Shown piece by piece: positions 1-11,257 of a stretch of DNA of 64,000 nt. How positions within the stretch are numbered: position 1 is the stretch's first letter; the number at the start of each line of letters is the position of its first letter. The notes below the pieces were generated by a model. The model saw only the letters and a program-made list of their open reading frames with translations. It was not told the DNA's origin and did not search any database. This stretch comes from Salticus scenicus (lineage: Eukaryota > Arthropoda > Arachnida > Araneae > Salticidae). Both the position numbers and the translations under genes were made by a program. The stretch covers positions 196,807,427 through 196,871,426 of the forward strand of contig OZ005660.1 of the NCBI GenBank assembly GCA_963930645.1, in the 5' to 3' direction.

Positions 1-590
1 TGTAAGGGCCAAAGGGAGCCCCTGGGACCTGCTACCCTCAGGTAGCGGTTCTAGTTGCGTCGGCTGACCTCACCTCCCTGTGGTGCCCCTGGATAGCCGC
101 TGCGGCCGTGAACTAACGAGGCAGCGCGGGCGAGAAGCTTGGCGGGTGGAATATGTAGTTCCTCCGCGTTCACTGTGCTCTATGCCTTTGTGGCCTCGAG
201 GCTAATACCACTCGTCGCTCGTAAAGTAATAGGTGATGCGTTATGCTGCGGACTGTTTTGGTGGCACGAGGCTCCAGGGCGGTCCTACTTGTAATCTGTC
301 ACCTACTCTTCACTGCATGGCCTTGTTCCTCTAATAGGCTCAAGTGTTCTTCCAGGCCCCGGCCTTGCACCCCCGCCGGAGAGCAGCTAGTTTGTTCAAT
401 GCGATCTTTGTGGGTCCTCCCTTTCCGCGGTCTCCTGCCGGACCCGTGCCCCTGTCCGAGGGGTCGCTGGAGAGTTAGATAGTTTTTCGGTGGCCGGGTG
501 TGCTTCGTACATGACCTTAAACCGAAAGGTAGGTTACCCGGCTTGCCAGTGTTCAGTGTTCTGTAAGGGCCGCATTTCGAAAAATAAACT
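1..590. other. GC-rich block of unknown origin
   Basis: This stretch is clearly richer in G, C and CpG than the rest of the window and stops abruptly where A/T-rich sequence begins near 590. The word TGTAAGGGCC stands at 1-10 and again at 562-571, so the block is bounded by a 10-bp direct repeat. I see no long reading frame, no RNA fold I recognise and no transposon protein. It could be the 3' part of a non-LTR retrotransposon cut by the window edge, one unit of a satellite of about 561 bp, or a CpG-rich promoter. None of these is demonstrated. Confidence 0.35.
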
Positions 591-972
591 AACGCCTAAA
601 ATTCCACAAAGTTACATAAAAACAAGTACTTTTTTATAAATTCGTTATGATATTCATCGTTAATATCGGATATATCAGCAAGGTGCGTTGCCGCCTTGTT
701 TGCAATACTCGTGCAGGATTATGTTTTCTTTCGAAGAGAAAAGAAAAAAAAAATGTAAAAGTTGTCAGTTATAGAATATGTTTCTTTGCTTTTTAATGGT
801 CAGAAAAAAATGTATATGCATTATTATTTTTCTCTTTTTATGAGAAATGCACACAATAATTTTAAAGAAGTTTGGTAGATAATAAATCTATATATTCCAT
901 AGCATATTTTATAAAATATAGTTTTATTTTGAAAATTTTTGTAGAAATATATAGAAAATAATTTACTTTTTC
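591..972. other. AT-rich spacer, no gene seen
   Basis: A/T-rich sequence with short homopolymers and no reading frame or fold worth reporting. Confidence 0.5.
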
Positions 973-1131
973 CAGGGGTGTTTGTGGCCCCGGAAATTGC
1001 TACCAGAATATTTTAATAGTGATATTATTGGCAGTTTTATAGTAAAGATTTGCAATTAGATAAAACCAAAAATACAATTCATAATTACTGGTGGGAAATT
1101 AAATAAAAAACCCGGAACGCAAACACCCTTG
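973..1131. mobile_element. Short hAT-like MITE
   Basis: The left end CAGGGGTGTTTGTGG and the reverse complement of the right end CAAGGGTGTTTGCG form imperfect terminal inverted repeats, continuing into CCCGG-type sequence. The element is about 159 bp and non-coding. The CA-start is hAT-like, but the flanking duplication is only partial (a shared CTTTTTC-type run), so the superfamily is a guess. Confidence 0.45.
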
Positions 1132-1478
1132 TTTTTCTTAAAAACATTCAGTGCATATTGTCATGTATTTTTAATATTAACCTTTATTTATTTATTTACT
1201 CAGATAGTTTTTTCGTGCATTTTTAATGCATAACATTTATTAAAAGCCGATTTTTATATCAGTCTTTAGAGGGATGGGTCTGAGTTGAAATATTTTATTT
1301 ACAATCATCCTGTATTTTGTCAATGAAAGGAGACCACCAAGAATAGCTTTAAAATAAATATGAGGAAGAATTTTCACGGAGAGCAACGAAGTAAAAATAT
1401 AAGTGAGACAAGATGAAGCATCGAATCATTAAAGTATTTGTGAATTTATAGGTTGAACAATCTGTAGCTGAGTCATTG
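1132..1478. other. AT-rich spacer, no gene seen
   Basis: No coding potential seen. Short ATTT repeats near 1187. Confidence 0.4.
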
Positions 1479-1755
1479 CAGAGTAACCAACTATTAATTC
1501 ATTTCGAAGCGTTTCTAGACCCGCCTTTATTTCATAACACATTATTTATAAAATAATTTTTTCCCGTATATAACTACCATAAAACATAGGTAGTATGGAT
1601 AGTACCTGCCCGTTTTTCCACATCACTAAATTTTTAGATGAATTCTCTCCAAATGTAATTACGATTAAATAGAAAGAAAAATACTCTAAAAAAAGACTGG
1701 TGTGTAAAAATAGGCTAACATTTTTCTGGAGTAAATTATAAAATTTGGCAACTCC
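1479..1755. mobile_element. Composite hAT-like MITE (families A and C)
   Basis: The left end begins CAGAGTAACCAAC with the ACCCGCCTTTATT block of family A (see 34694-34890). From about 1605 the sequence instead matches the family C core (TTTTCCACATCACTAAATTT, then a CTCTAAAA half) and ends ...TTTGGCAACTC. It looks like a chimera of two related families or a family C copy inside a family A copy. Non-coding. Confidence 0.5.
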
Positions 1756-1886
1756 ACAAAGTTTTGACCGGTGACCCATCGACTCTTCGAATGGAATGAG
1801 TCACTACATTTCGCTTATGAGTTGGATGCTGACCAGGATTGCCCAGCAAAAAGAACGAGCATACTTTTTTTCAGATACTAAAGCAA

Positions 1887-2306
1887 TTATTACACACAAC
1901 AACTTTACGCACAACTTTTGAGCCAATTTTGTTGGCTCAAATAACCTCAACGCCCAGATTAATAGGAATTGGGAATACAAACAATTTTTCCTGGCTAGTC
2001 ATAAAAAGTTGTTTCTTAGAATAATTTCTCCTACAAGGATAAACCAATGAGAAGAAAGCTCCTTATATGCGCCGAGAAAAGATAGGACCGGCGGGAAGTC
2101 ATTCATCGTTGTTCTCTTCGCACTCCCATGCAGACTTAGCATCGACCTCGTTAAAAGAGGGATAAATGTGCATGACTTTGTACAAACTGGTTTTCTGAAC
2201 GATTTTTGACTCAATTTTTGCAACACTTTTTCGGATTTCGGCCTCCAAAAATTGGAGCAAAAATTGGCTCAAATTAAAATTTCGTAAAACGTTTTTGTGT
2301 GTAATA
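1887..2306. mobile_element. Non-coding inverted-repeat element
   Basis: The left end near 1887 (ATTACACACAACAACTTTACG) and the reverse complement of the right end near 2306 (ATTACACACAAAAACGTTTT) match, and both arms continue into TTTGAGCCAATTTT. A small hairpin TTGAGCCAA/TTGGCTCAA lies inside the left arm. No transposase is present and the ends are approximate. Confidence 0.45.
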
Positions 2307-2312
2307 GGAGTA

Positions 2313-2498
2313 TAATACTGCAGTGTTGCCAGATTTGGGGACTTTTTTATTCAACTCTCACCAATAATTTTGAGAAGTGATATTTGCTATACATAATAGA
2401 CGTTTATCTTTCGAAGTGCTTAGGCAACCGTTACAATTAAAATTTAGCGGCGGGGGTTGAATAAAAAAGTCCCCAAATCTGGCCACACTGTAATACTG
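2313..2498. mobile_element. hAT MITE (family G) with perfect 8-bp duplication
   Basis: The element proper is 2321-2490. It starts CAGTGTTGCCAGATTTGGGG and ends with the near-perfect inverse, AATCTGGCCACACTG. Both sides are flanked by TAATACTG (2313-2320 and 2491-2498), a perfect 8-bp target duplication as expected of hAT transposition. It is non-coding, so it must have been moved by a transposase encoded elsewhere. A truncated relative starts at 36316. Confidence 0.8.
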
Positions 2499-2746
2499 AT
2501 ACATAGATGAATCTGCTGCGAATTAATAGCATGTGTTGCGATAGGTGAAACTTGCATATGTTTGAAATCCTGTTGACGCCTAAACTGCGCGTTTCCCTCC
2601 ACACTGCTTTATGTCCCTTGAAAACTGATGCAACAATCTATCAGAAATCATCAGTTATTTTAACATTGTAAATCATTTTTATATTATTCTAATTGAAAAT
2701 TTCCTCAGCATAGTATGTTTAGGCGCTAATGTCCCAGGTCGGTCAG

Positions 2747-2790
2747 TAAATAAAATTTCTGTCACCGCTTTACGACAGAAATTTTATTTA
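2747..2790. repeat. Perfect 17-bp hairpin
   Basis: Arms at 2747-2763 and 2774-2790 are perfect inverse copies (TAAATAAAATTTCTGTC and its complement) around a 10-nt loop, ACCGCTTTAC. I found no transposon ends around it. It may be the core of an old palindromic element. Confidence 0.5.
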
Positions 2791-2880
2791 ATACACTGTA
2801 AAATATTTTTTTAATAATTGGTGAAAAACAAAACAAATACTCAAATAAAGTTTCTGGTTGAAAATGGATTTTCTGTCGCC

Positions 2881-2902
2881 ATTTTTTTTTTTTTTTTTTT
2901 TC
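2881..2902. repeat. Poly-T tract
   Basis: Uninterrupted run of about 20 T. No tail-bearing retrogene is visible next to it. Confidence 0.7.
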
Positions 2903-2998
2903 CTATAGAGCATATGGAATAGGGATCTTGGTAAACTACATTCATAAAATAATGATTTATCTTATCTTAAAACATAATTTAGAATAAAATAGTTTATA

Positions 2999-3201
2999 CA
3001 TCTTGCCAGTATCCTTATTAATTTTCCGTAGTGTTATCAGTCCCGCTCTTTTTCTCACGCCTGTAAATTTTTAGAGTAACTTTCTTGAAATGCGATTACG
3101 ATTAAATTAGAAAGAAAATACTGTAAAAAAATATACTGGTGTACAAAAGAAGGCGAAGCTAATAATACTACGGAAAATTAATTAGGATGTTGGAAGGTAG
3201 G
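2999..3201. mobile_element. Family C hAT-like MITE
   Basis: Starts CATCTTGCCAG and carries the family C core: CCCGCTCTTTTTCTCAC on the left, TTTTTAGAGTAA and ACGATTAAAT in the middle, TACTGGTGTAC and GGCGAAGCTAAT on the right. Ends near ...AGGATGTTGGAAGG. Non-coding; boundaries accurate to a few bases. Confidence 0.5.
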
Positions 3202-3227
3202 GTTTATATAACAAGGAAAAATTTTTC

Positions 3228-3425
3228 CTTAGGACACTTTCAGGCATAAAAATTTTCCATCATTTTTGCTGCCACTCTTTTCATACAGAAACGTTTATCG
3301 TATTTTTATAGTAATGTGACGCGAATTGATAGGATAGAGATTATTGTAAAAAAAATAGTGGTACCAATAAAGCGGAATTTTCTTGTCCTTGAAAATATCC
3401 TGAAAGAAAGGTGAAGCCTTCGATT
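3228..3425. mobile_element. Family D palindromic MITE, copy 1
   Basis: The core 3271-3370 (TGCCACTCTTTTCATACAG ... AATAGTGGTACCAA) is an imperfect palindrome shared with copies at 11080-11190 (opposite orientation) and 45720-45835. Outer arms carry CACTTTCAGG and TATCCTGAAAG. Non-coding. Confidence 0.45.
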
Positions 3426-5200
3426 TCTGAACAGAATACCGCAATTAGTTTTAAAATTAAAATTTTAAGCCTTTCTTAACACTTTCAGGGCCGCTGTTGC
3501 CACTACAGCATCATCTAACTTTAATTCCAAATTGCAAAATAAGCATCTCGGAAATTTTTAAAAAATTTTTTGCTTTTGCATCTTAAAGGGAAAAATGCAT
3601 TTATTTCTTCGCTTCTAACACGAACGTGATAAAACTTTCTCTGCTACTGAAAGGCTTATATTAAATTTTTTTTCACCCTTAAAGACACATTAGTTAAAAA
3701 TATTTTTTAACAAGGAAAAGCTATATTCATGCAAATTTATATATTCTGCTACACAAAAATATGAATATCTCATTAACCAGTAATCCCCTTACTTATTAAG
3801 GACACAAAGCCTTAAAACTTATTCTTTGTAAATCTAGTTTATATGCAAATAAATAAAGGAATTTAGATTGAAAGTATATACAATGCATTTTTTAAATTTT
3901 GAAAGAAAAAAAAAAGGTTTAAAGAAGATACATTTAAATTGGGAAAACGAAACGAGGAAGTAGATATATAAAAGAAAATTTTACTATGAAATACAAATTA
4001 TATTAATCTTTCATGAGCTATGGAATAAACCATAATAGAGATTGCATTTTAAGAAAAAAATCTTTCAAATGTGGATTTTGTTATGCATTATTGTGTAGAT
4101 ATGAATGGAAACAATGCATATTTATTTATTTATTTTTAAATTATTCATTGAATATGTTTGAATACCTATTTGCGGCATTTAAAATGCAAATGTCAAGCAA
4201 ATGATAAGAAAAAAAAACATTGTATTATCTAAAATAACTGGTATTTGTTTGTATTTAGATTAAAAATTATGGATTTTCAAATCAAAGCTAAAAATAAGCT
4301 TAATAATAGTTCTTAATGAAACAAAAATGTATTTTATATACAATAATAAATATTTGTAACAATTCCTAGAAATATATATTTCACGATATTATTTTGGTTA
4401 AAGTTTTTTATAATCTTTTACCGGAACAATTCTTCTTAATGTTTTATTTTAAAAGCTCTACAAACTATTGTTTATAGTATTATGCATTAAACCATCTTTA
4501 AATTTACATTTCTCTTTAAAAGAAAAAATAATGTAACAATTTTATGAATTAGATGATTAAGCAAATGTAACTTAAAAATCAGATCTGACAACCCTTTGTA
4601 TTATTTAATATAGCTATTTTTTATAAAAATTATTTTTGTGTTATTTATTGATAAATTTATCTTCGTTCTATAAGTCAAATATTTCTATTAGAATTATTTG
4701 TCACAAAAAAATCTAGAAGGAAATTCATTGAAAAAGACATTTTCCTTCCAGAAAATTCAACAATAAACATATTATTGCAGTTTTGAAAAAGGATCCCCGT
4801 ACCGCAGTTTGATCACCATTAGTTTAAAGTAGAGGGTCATGTAGTTACAATGACTTTATTCAAATCCGTGTAAAAACCGAGCTCACCAATCTCCGCGAGT
4901 TGAAGGCCCAATAAATACATTGCACTTTACATAGACCCTTAATTTTATTTAAAAAAGAATATTAAAACTTTTCTAGAAATAATGGTGATGACTTTTCTAG
5001 AAATAATAATAATTATTTTATTATTAATAAATTTAAAGTTTTAATATCTTTTGACGTTTTAATACCTTTTGAACCAATTAACCGATTGAACTAAAAAATA
5101 AACATTAGCTAGGTTTTGTCCTGATTAATCAATTTTCGTAGCAATTACTTGAATAGAGTAGCTTTTTATAGCAAATAATAGTTGCTTTGTCCCTCAAAAA
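3426..5200. other. AT-rich spacer, no gene seen
   Basis: Strongly A/T-rich. A less A/T-rich patch of about 130 bp lies at 4793-4930 but shows no frame. The small frame at 4013-4204 has low-complexity, A/T-driven composition and is not believable as a gene. Confidence 0.4.
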
Positions 5201-6600
5201 AAAAAAAAAAGTTACATGTATATTTATGCGCTTGCGTCACTTGAGACTCTGCCGAGTCTCTTGATTTATTAATTTTTTTGACATAAAATATATATATTTA
5301 TTATTCATGCAAAAATAAGTTTATTTCCTTCAATATAAAAAAAAAAAAGAAGAAGAAGAAGAAGGACGCGTATTCTCCCCCCCCCCTCTTTTTGGTATCA
5401 AATTGTTTTTCTTTTCTTTTCTTTTAAATAGCTTCAGAATGAGATTTTTACTTAAAAATTTTTAAAATCTTTTCAAAAATCCTTACTGATTCAAAAATAC
5501 TGACAGAGGGAGCAAAAATACGGACAGAGGGACCGATAAAAATAAAGAAGAATTGAAGCCATAAACACTCTTTATATGTGTAAGAAATTATTAAAAACTC
5601 AAATCTCAAATGAAAATGTATTTTCACTAGTATATTCTAATGTATTTAAATTATGTTGTGTGGCCCAATAAACTATATTGTATATAGTCTTATTAAACTA
5701 TATTGTAAAGGAAACCTGAATCTGTATAATATATGTGTTATGTACTTTAAAGAAATTCATTTTATAAATCGTATAACATCCAAATATCTTTCTCAATTCC
5801 AGTAGACAAACTAGTAGAGCTATTTATTCCAGTTTTAATAGAAAATATTTATCATTAAATCTGAGTAACGTATATTAGTTTAAGTTATTCTAAATCTTTT
5901 TTATGAAAGTCGTAGCGCAGACACACAGACTGATAAACTGAAAGCAAAAGCCCTTTTCAACTTTGCTCAAAAGTTCTTAAAAGGTTACAATAAGTGCACT
6001 TTGAGATTAGAATTTTGTTGTACATAAAAAGGGCTTTTTAACTTCCTTCAAAGAATAACTTAAAAAAAAAAAATACTTACTGATATTTAAAATTACATAT
6101 TAACGATCATACAGGGTATCCAAAAGTGATCAAAAAGTAATTTAATTTTATATGAGAGATAAGTGGGCAATGTAAATTGGAAAAAGTGTTTAAAATAATG
6201 CTGGATGTAAAAATTATGTTGAAGAAATAATTTTTCGTTGAATGCATAAAAAGTTGCACTTTTAAATTTTTATGCGGTACCCCTAGGCAAACAATTTTCA
6301 ATCAGAAAAATATCTACATACCTCGAATAGCAGTAAGTTTCTTTATTGGCCAATACTCAATTAAATATAATGCGTTTAATTTTATGGAATTTTTGAGTTT
6401 TCTAGACAATAATAATAATAATAAGAAGAAGAATGTGTGTCACTTTTTTTTTCGTACCAAAGAACTCTAAAAAATCTCTATAAATCAAGGTATCAGGACT
6501 CTGTGATTCTTGATCGTAGAAGAAAGGATTATTTACTATGTAGTTGCCGGAAAATGGAGATATTTTTTTCTAATTGACCTTTACACAGGTCGGAGAAATT
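5201..6600. other. AT-rich spacer with microsatellites
   Basis: Poly-A at about 5197-5211, then A-run, GAA repeat and C-run around 5337-5388, and an AATAAT/AGAAGA run near 6405-6432. No gene recognised. Confidence 0.45.
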
Positions 6601-6607
6601 GCACTTT

Positions 6608-6664
6608 CATTTTATTTATTTATTTATTTATTTTAATTAATTAATTAATTAATTAATTAATTTT
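6608..6664. repeat. TTTA and TTAA tandem repeats
   Basis: About six TTTA units run directly into about seven TTAA units. The second block is a dense array of possible piggyBac TTAA targets, although none appears used here. Confidence 0.7.
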
Positions 6665-6921
6665 TTGCAGTGCATTGGTTGTCACTAATGTGTTCTGATG
6701 CGCTGAATTCAGAAATGCTTGTTTTTTCTTCATAAGAGTTTTTCAAAAATTAAAAATGATTAGCGGGCGAATTCACACAAGGCCTACAACAAATTCGGAA
6801 CTCTTTATGTGCAAAACACATTAAAATAGATTATTACTTACACATTTTTCTTTTAAATGTTTCTTTACATCGAAACTCCGATAAGAGCATTTTCTTTTGT
6901 GCACTGCTTGGGGGTTTTCAA

Positions 6922-7074
6922 GGGAGTGCAGGGATGGAACACGGGCGCAGAATTCATACCACTATCAATGTAAGAAAATTTTCTACCTCTTAAATCGACA
7001 ATATTATAGGTAGAGAAATTTCTTAAACACATTCCGGTATGAATTCTGCGCCCGTGTTCCATCCCTGGGAGTGG
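6922..7074. mobile_element. Family F palindromic MITE, intact copy
   Basis: The element proper is 6930-7066. Its first and last roughly 32 bp (AGGGATGGAACACGGGCGCA and inverse) are near-perfect inverted repeats. The flanks GGGAGTGC (6922-6929) and GGGAGTGG (7067-7074) are an 8-bp duplication with one difference, hAT-like. A half copy at 47951-48015 is interrupted at the TTAA in the middle. Confidence 0.7.
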
Positions 7075-7638
7075 ATTCTCCATGCAGCGTCTAACAGTAA
7101 TCGGCTAACAAGTTAACACACCATCGTCCCTAACACTTTTTAATTTCTTTGATGTCTTGCAGAAATAGCTCTCCTTCTTCTTTATTAACATCGCCTAGAT
7201 TTTCCGTGAAATAACTTAGATGGGAATTCAAAAAGTGGAGCTTTAAATTGAAAAGATCCCATTTTTTACTAAAACTGTAGGTGATAGAAATTTTGAAATA
7301 GTTTTTCCTTAATACGCTTCCAAAAATACACCAGAAAAACACATCATCTTGAAGAAAAAACTTCATCGCTGACCGGTGTTATTGTCTTTGAGGACCAAAT
7401 AAAACTTTAAGAAATTTATCAATTAAAAAATTATTTGTATTATAATTTTTCAACATAATTTTAAACCTAAACTTTTTTAAAAATAATTTTCTAATTTACA
7501 TTGACTACGTATCTATAATACACTATTTAAATTTCCAGCTCAAGCTTGAACCACTATATAGAGTAAATTTATAAGCTGTACCATAATATGGTTCAACAAT
7601 AATCTTTTAGTTTTCTACTTTTTTCCATTGAATTTCAG
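7075..7638. other. AT-rich spacer, no gene seen
   Basis: No coding signal. The minus-strand frame at 7130-7366 is short, unsupported and of A/T-driven composition. Confidence 0.35.
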
Positions 7639-7770
7639 TTGCACTAAAACTTGGAGCTACCATACATCCAGTCACAAGGGAAGTGTTTCAGAATTACATG
7701 CAATTGCAATTATCCTTTGTATTCAGAAGATGACGCCACTATAAGAGCGCTGAAAATCGCTGGCGGTAAG
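7639..7770 (+). other. Possible terminal exon or exon fragment
   Basis: A pyrimidine-rich stretch ending in TTTCAG (to 7638) would be a good splice acceptor. One frame from 7641 then reads 30 codons of ordinary protein-like composition, including GATIHPVTREVFQNYM, before TGA at 7731-7733. A donor-like GGTAAG follows at 7765-7770 in another frame. I do not recognise the peptide. It could be a last exon, a pseudo-exon or chance. No neighbouring exon was found. Confidence 0.15.
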
Positions 7771-8537
7771 CCGGAGAGTGAAAATATAATATGTGAAGCA
7801 AGATCGGGTGTAATGTCCTTCAAAACCAACATTCATTACAAGAAAAAAAGAGATCTTTATTCAATTTATCACTAACCAGATGTTACTTATAAGCACGTTT
7901 ATTAAAGTATATCCTTTTAAGAAGAGAGAAAAATTATTATACAGTTCACAGAAAGTATGAATTAGTAAAATTCTTCTTAAAAGCAAACCGGGCTTAAATG
8001 AAAGAAAACACAGGGTAGAATGCAAATTTTGTGCAACAACTTATCTATGGGTCAAGATCAACAACTTATCCCTGGGTCAAGATAAGACCCTAGAAAATTT
8101 AGCAACTTTTATCAAAATCAACGAAATATAGAATTAGCGGGAAAGAAATCGTGGTACAGTCTCAGAGTGAAGAAGGTCTTCAGATGAGATCCATCTCTGC
8201 ATCAGTCGAATGTTGAATTTGATTTATATTTAAAACATAATATCAATATTTGGTTATACATAAAAATACCAAATCATGGTAAAAGATTAAATCCTCAGGT
8301 AGTTACAGTTATTTCAGTACCAAGTTTTGGTTCAAACTAACAGCAGATTTTTAACAGTGTAGTTAGTAAACTAAAGCACGTTTTAATCCTTTTCGGAGTC
8401 CCTTTAAATTTTATGCTTATGAACCATTAAGTTTTTATCTAGATAGTCTTTTCGGACCTCTAATTTTTTTAACTTAAAGGCATTTGAGTGATAACATGTC
8501 CTATTTCGTTTTTGTTGTTGTTGTTGTTATTGTTTTA

Positions 8538-8568
<31 letters not shown>

Positions 8569-9317
8569 TTTATTTTAAAGTTACTAAGAGAGAGAAAGTA
8601 TCAAAATCAGCAAATACTTTACTGAAATTTTGTCATTTATGATAATTTATGTTAAAATATAGTTAAATATAAAAACAATTATCTGATTTCAACCAATCTC
8701 AATGTTATTTTTAATGAATTTATTAGCCATTTTAAAAACTTTCTTTGCTCTGCACGTTTTTGAGCATGCGAAATGTAGAATAGTTTTGTTATACATTCCT
8801 ATTTTTAAATAAAATGTCAAGCAGTTTTTGTGATATTAAAACCGTAAAAATAATATGCATCAAATACATTAAAAAAAATAGCAAAATGTAATAAAAATTA
8901 CTTCCTACTTGAAAAAAGGCAATATATTGTATCTGAGGGCAAGGAAAGAAAAACAAGCAGTTCAAATAAGCGACAACTCACATTATTAAACTATGATAAT
9001 GCAGTTGTGAAGAAGAATATGGTCTGAGTTTTTAAGTCATCTTATTTTTCTTTTAAAGCTTCCAGCATATTAAAATGAAGAGATAAAATTTAAGCAAATA
9101 CCAGAAAAATAGTTATTAAAGTTTTATTATTATTTTTAAATATTTCAACATTTTAAATTCTGTAGAATTTTTAATTTTGTATTAAATACGAGATTTCTTT
9201 CATGTTTTATTTGCTCGTTTTTCACCACTGTCATTGCATTGCAGACGCTTATTTTATATACAAAATAGTAATAACTATTTTATATCTCGCTGAATACCTT
9301 AATTTCAATGCAATACA
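7771..9317. other. AT-rich spacer with microsatellites
   Basis: GTT, then ATT, then TTTA tandem repeats at about 8509-8577. Nothing else recognised. Confidence 0.4.
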
Positions 9318-9440
9318 GTGATAATAAATACAATACATACAATGCAATACATATACAATAACAATACAATACATATACACATACAATACAATACATATAC
9401 AATAACAATACAATACAATACATATACGCATACAATAAAA
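9318..9440. repeat. ATACA/CAATA minisatellite
   Basis: Irregular tandem repeat built from CAATA, CATACA and CATATA words, with a roughly 20-40 bp higher-order pattern. The tyrosine/isoleucine-rich frames on both strands here are translations of the repeat and not genes. Confidence 0.8.
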
Positions 9441-9544
9441 AATAATGCTACTAACATTATTTTTTATACCACTATGTATGTTATCGTCGTACTATTTAAT
9501 CACAGAATTTTCGATAATAAATGAAGGTACAATTTATATTACAA

Positions 9545-9847
9545 ATTGTTAGCAGAGCCTGATTAAGGGGGAAGCACACATTATCTCCGCTCTCACCGGA
9601 ATATTTTTACAATTATTTTTTACTTCATGTCATAGAAATTCCACGCTTTGACGAGGAAATATTTTTTATAAAAAATTAACGGTGTAAAACAATCCAATTT
9701 ACTCACCGTTATTAGACACCAGAATTCTTTTAAAATAATTTTTTAAGAGAATTTTCTGTTTATTATAGCAGGAATGTATTTGTTAAAAAATAACGGTGTA
9801 AGTATAAATAATGTGTGCTGCCCCCTTAATCAGGCTCTGATTGTTGG
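9545..9847. mobile_element. hAT MITE (family E), well preserved
   Basis: The element proper is 9553-9839, about 287 bp. The left terminus CAGAGCCTGATTAAGGGGG and the right terminus (its inverse with small differences, ending AATCAGGCTCTG) form terminal repeats of about 33 bp that reach ACACATTAT. The CAGAG start is the classic hAT end. Flanks ATTGTTAG (9545-9552) and ATTGTTGG (9840-9847) are an 8-bp duplication with one difference. A short inner repeat, TAACGGTGTAA, occurs twice. Non-coding. Confidence 0.8.
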
Positions 9848-10252
9848 TGTTAAAAAAAACAGAGGGTTGACAACCTTTATGCAATAAGAAATTTAAATGC
9901 ATTTTTAAAAAAATATTATATTCGATTGTGTCGTTGTTGTTGTTGTATCTGATTTACAATCAAGTTTAACGAAAATAGAGCAGATCTAATAATCCGTTGA
10001 CATTCAGAAATTCGATGATGAAGAATACTTGTCGATTTTGAAGTCTGGGACGTATACTTCTGGCTAGTATAAGTCTGGCAAGTCACCAGTGTGGCAAAAC
10101 TAGGTAGGGCGCATTCATTTCATTACCGGAAATTTCATTAAATAGAATATAATATCGTATAAAATAATGTTCAATAAAAAAGTGGCAAAGTCTGGCAACT
10201 GTGTACCTGTGTAGTACAAAAAACGTATCAGTTAAGCATGCCAAAGCTATCC
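9848..10252. other. AT-rich spacer with a shared short repeat
   Basis: Around 10100-10125 the sequence ACTAGGTAGGGCGCATTCAT recurs nearly unchanged near 36130-36155, so a short dispersed repeat is present. No coding signal. Confidence 0.4.
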
Positions 10253-10653
10253 CAGATTTGCAAACATTTTAATTTATTCTGGAACGTTTTTAGTCCCTCC
10301 TTTAGTTCGTACCACTTATTTTTTAAGATATTATTTTTTCTTATTTTTTAGTAGTTATATATTGCAGAGTTGCCAACATTTTAATTTATTCCGTAGCAAT
10401 TTTAGCTCCGCCTTTATTACATACCACTTTTATTTAAAAAGATTTTTTTCCTTATTCCATTGTAATTATATATTGGAGAAACGTATTTTATAAATAAAGT
10501 GCTGCGAAATAGAGGCGAGGCTAAAAATGCTCCAAAATAAATTAAAATGTTGGCAATTATGATACTGGAGAAAATTAGCCTATCAACAAATTTGTGCAAC
10601 AAAAAGGTGGAGCTAAAAATGTTCCGGAATAAATTAAAATATTGGCAACTATG
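10253..10653. mobile_element. Family A hAT-like MITE split by another copy
   Basis: The left half (10253-10364: GCAAACATTTTAATTTATTC, GTCCCTCCTTTAGTTCG) and the right half (10562-10653: AAAAAGGTGGAGCTAAAAAT, ATTGGCAACTATG) are the two ends of one family A copy. A second full family A copy sits between them (next entry). The break falls in the usual central TATATTGGAGAAAA segment. Confidence 0.65.
10365..10561. mobile_element. Family A hAT-like MITE inserted in its own kind
   Basis: Runs from CAGAGTTGCCAACATTTTAA to TTGGCAATTATG, 197 bp, the same length as the intact copy at 34694-34890. It carries the family hallmarks: inner CCGCCTTTATT and its inverse GAGGCGAGGC, and a central palindromic AATTATATATTGGAG. 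It lies inside another copy of the family, so it inserted later. Confidence 0.65.
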
Positions 10654-11049
10654 CTGTTCTTACAAAAAAATCAGAAAGTTACTTTACTTAGATTATTTTC
10701 TGAAACATAATAATCTTATTAAACTTTCACTTAAGCTCTTGGCAGAAATAATGTTTTTGTCTAAGAAAAATTAGTTGAATTGTTTATGGTGAATGCGAAA
10801 AATCAATAATGGAAAAGTTCAGAGCTGTTAGCTTTTCTAATTTATTCCATAGCATCATTAGCACCCGATCCCCCCCCCCCCACCAAAAAAAAAAAAAAAA
10901 AAAAAAAACTTAGACAAATAAGCGTCCGCATTACGTAATGGCGATTAAGTAAGAAGAAATATATTATAAAGAAAAAGGGGGCGGGGGGAAAGGCAGTTAC
11001 TAACATTGTTACTGAATTACATGGTTCGTGTTTCCAGCTCATTTTCCAA
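10654..11049. other. Spacer with C-run and A-run
   Basis: A C-run then A-run lies at 10870-10908. Just before it, 10837-10866 looks like the left end of a family C MITE (CTAATTTATTCCATAGCATC), whose right end I did not find. No gene. Confidence 0.4.
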
Positions 11050-11225
11050 GTCATTTTTAAAGATGAAACATTTTTGTTTTTATTGCTACCACTATTTTTA
11101 TATAATAATTTCTATCCTATTTAATGACGACGCATTACTGTAAAAATTTCATAAATATTTCGGCATACAATTAGTGGTGGCATAAAAGGCGAAAATTTCT
11201 CATCCCTGAAAGTGTTTTGGAGAAA
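11050..11225. mobile_element. Family D palindromic MITE, copy 2 (inverted)
   Basis: The core 11080-11190 (GCTACCACTATTTTTATATA ... ATTAGTGGTGGCATAA) is the reverse complement of the core at 45720-45835 and relates to 3271-3370. Ends with CATCCCTGAAAGTG. Non-coding. Confidence 0.45.
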
Positions 11226-11257
11226 GGGCGGAGACTATAAACTCTGAATTAGATTGT

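Noticed and set aside
243..482. 79-codon plus frame in the GC-rich block
   Set aside because: GC-rich sequence has few stops by chance; composition (C, R, P rich) and lack of context do not suggest a protein.
5340..9440. CRISPR-like or phage-like organised repeats
   Set aside because: Repeats are microsatellites without spacers; the window is clearly eukaryotic.
9249..9524. Overlapping frames on both strands around a tyrosine/isoleucine-rich repeat
   Set aside because: They are translations of the CAATA/CATACA minisatellite and have no non-repeat content.
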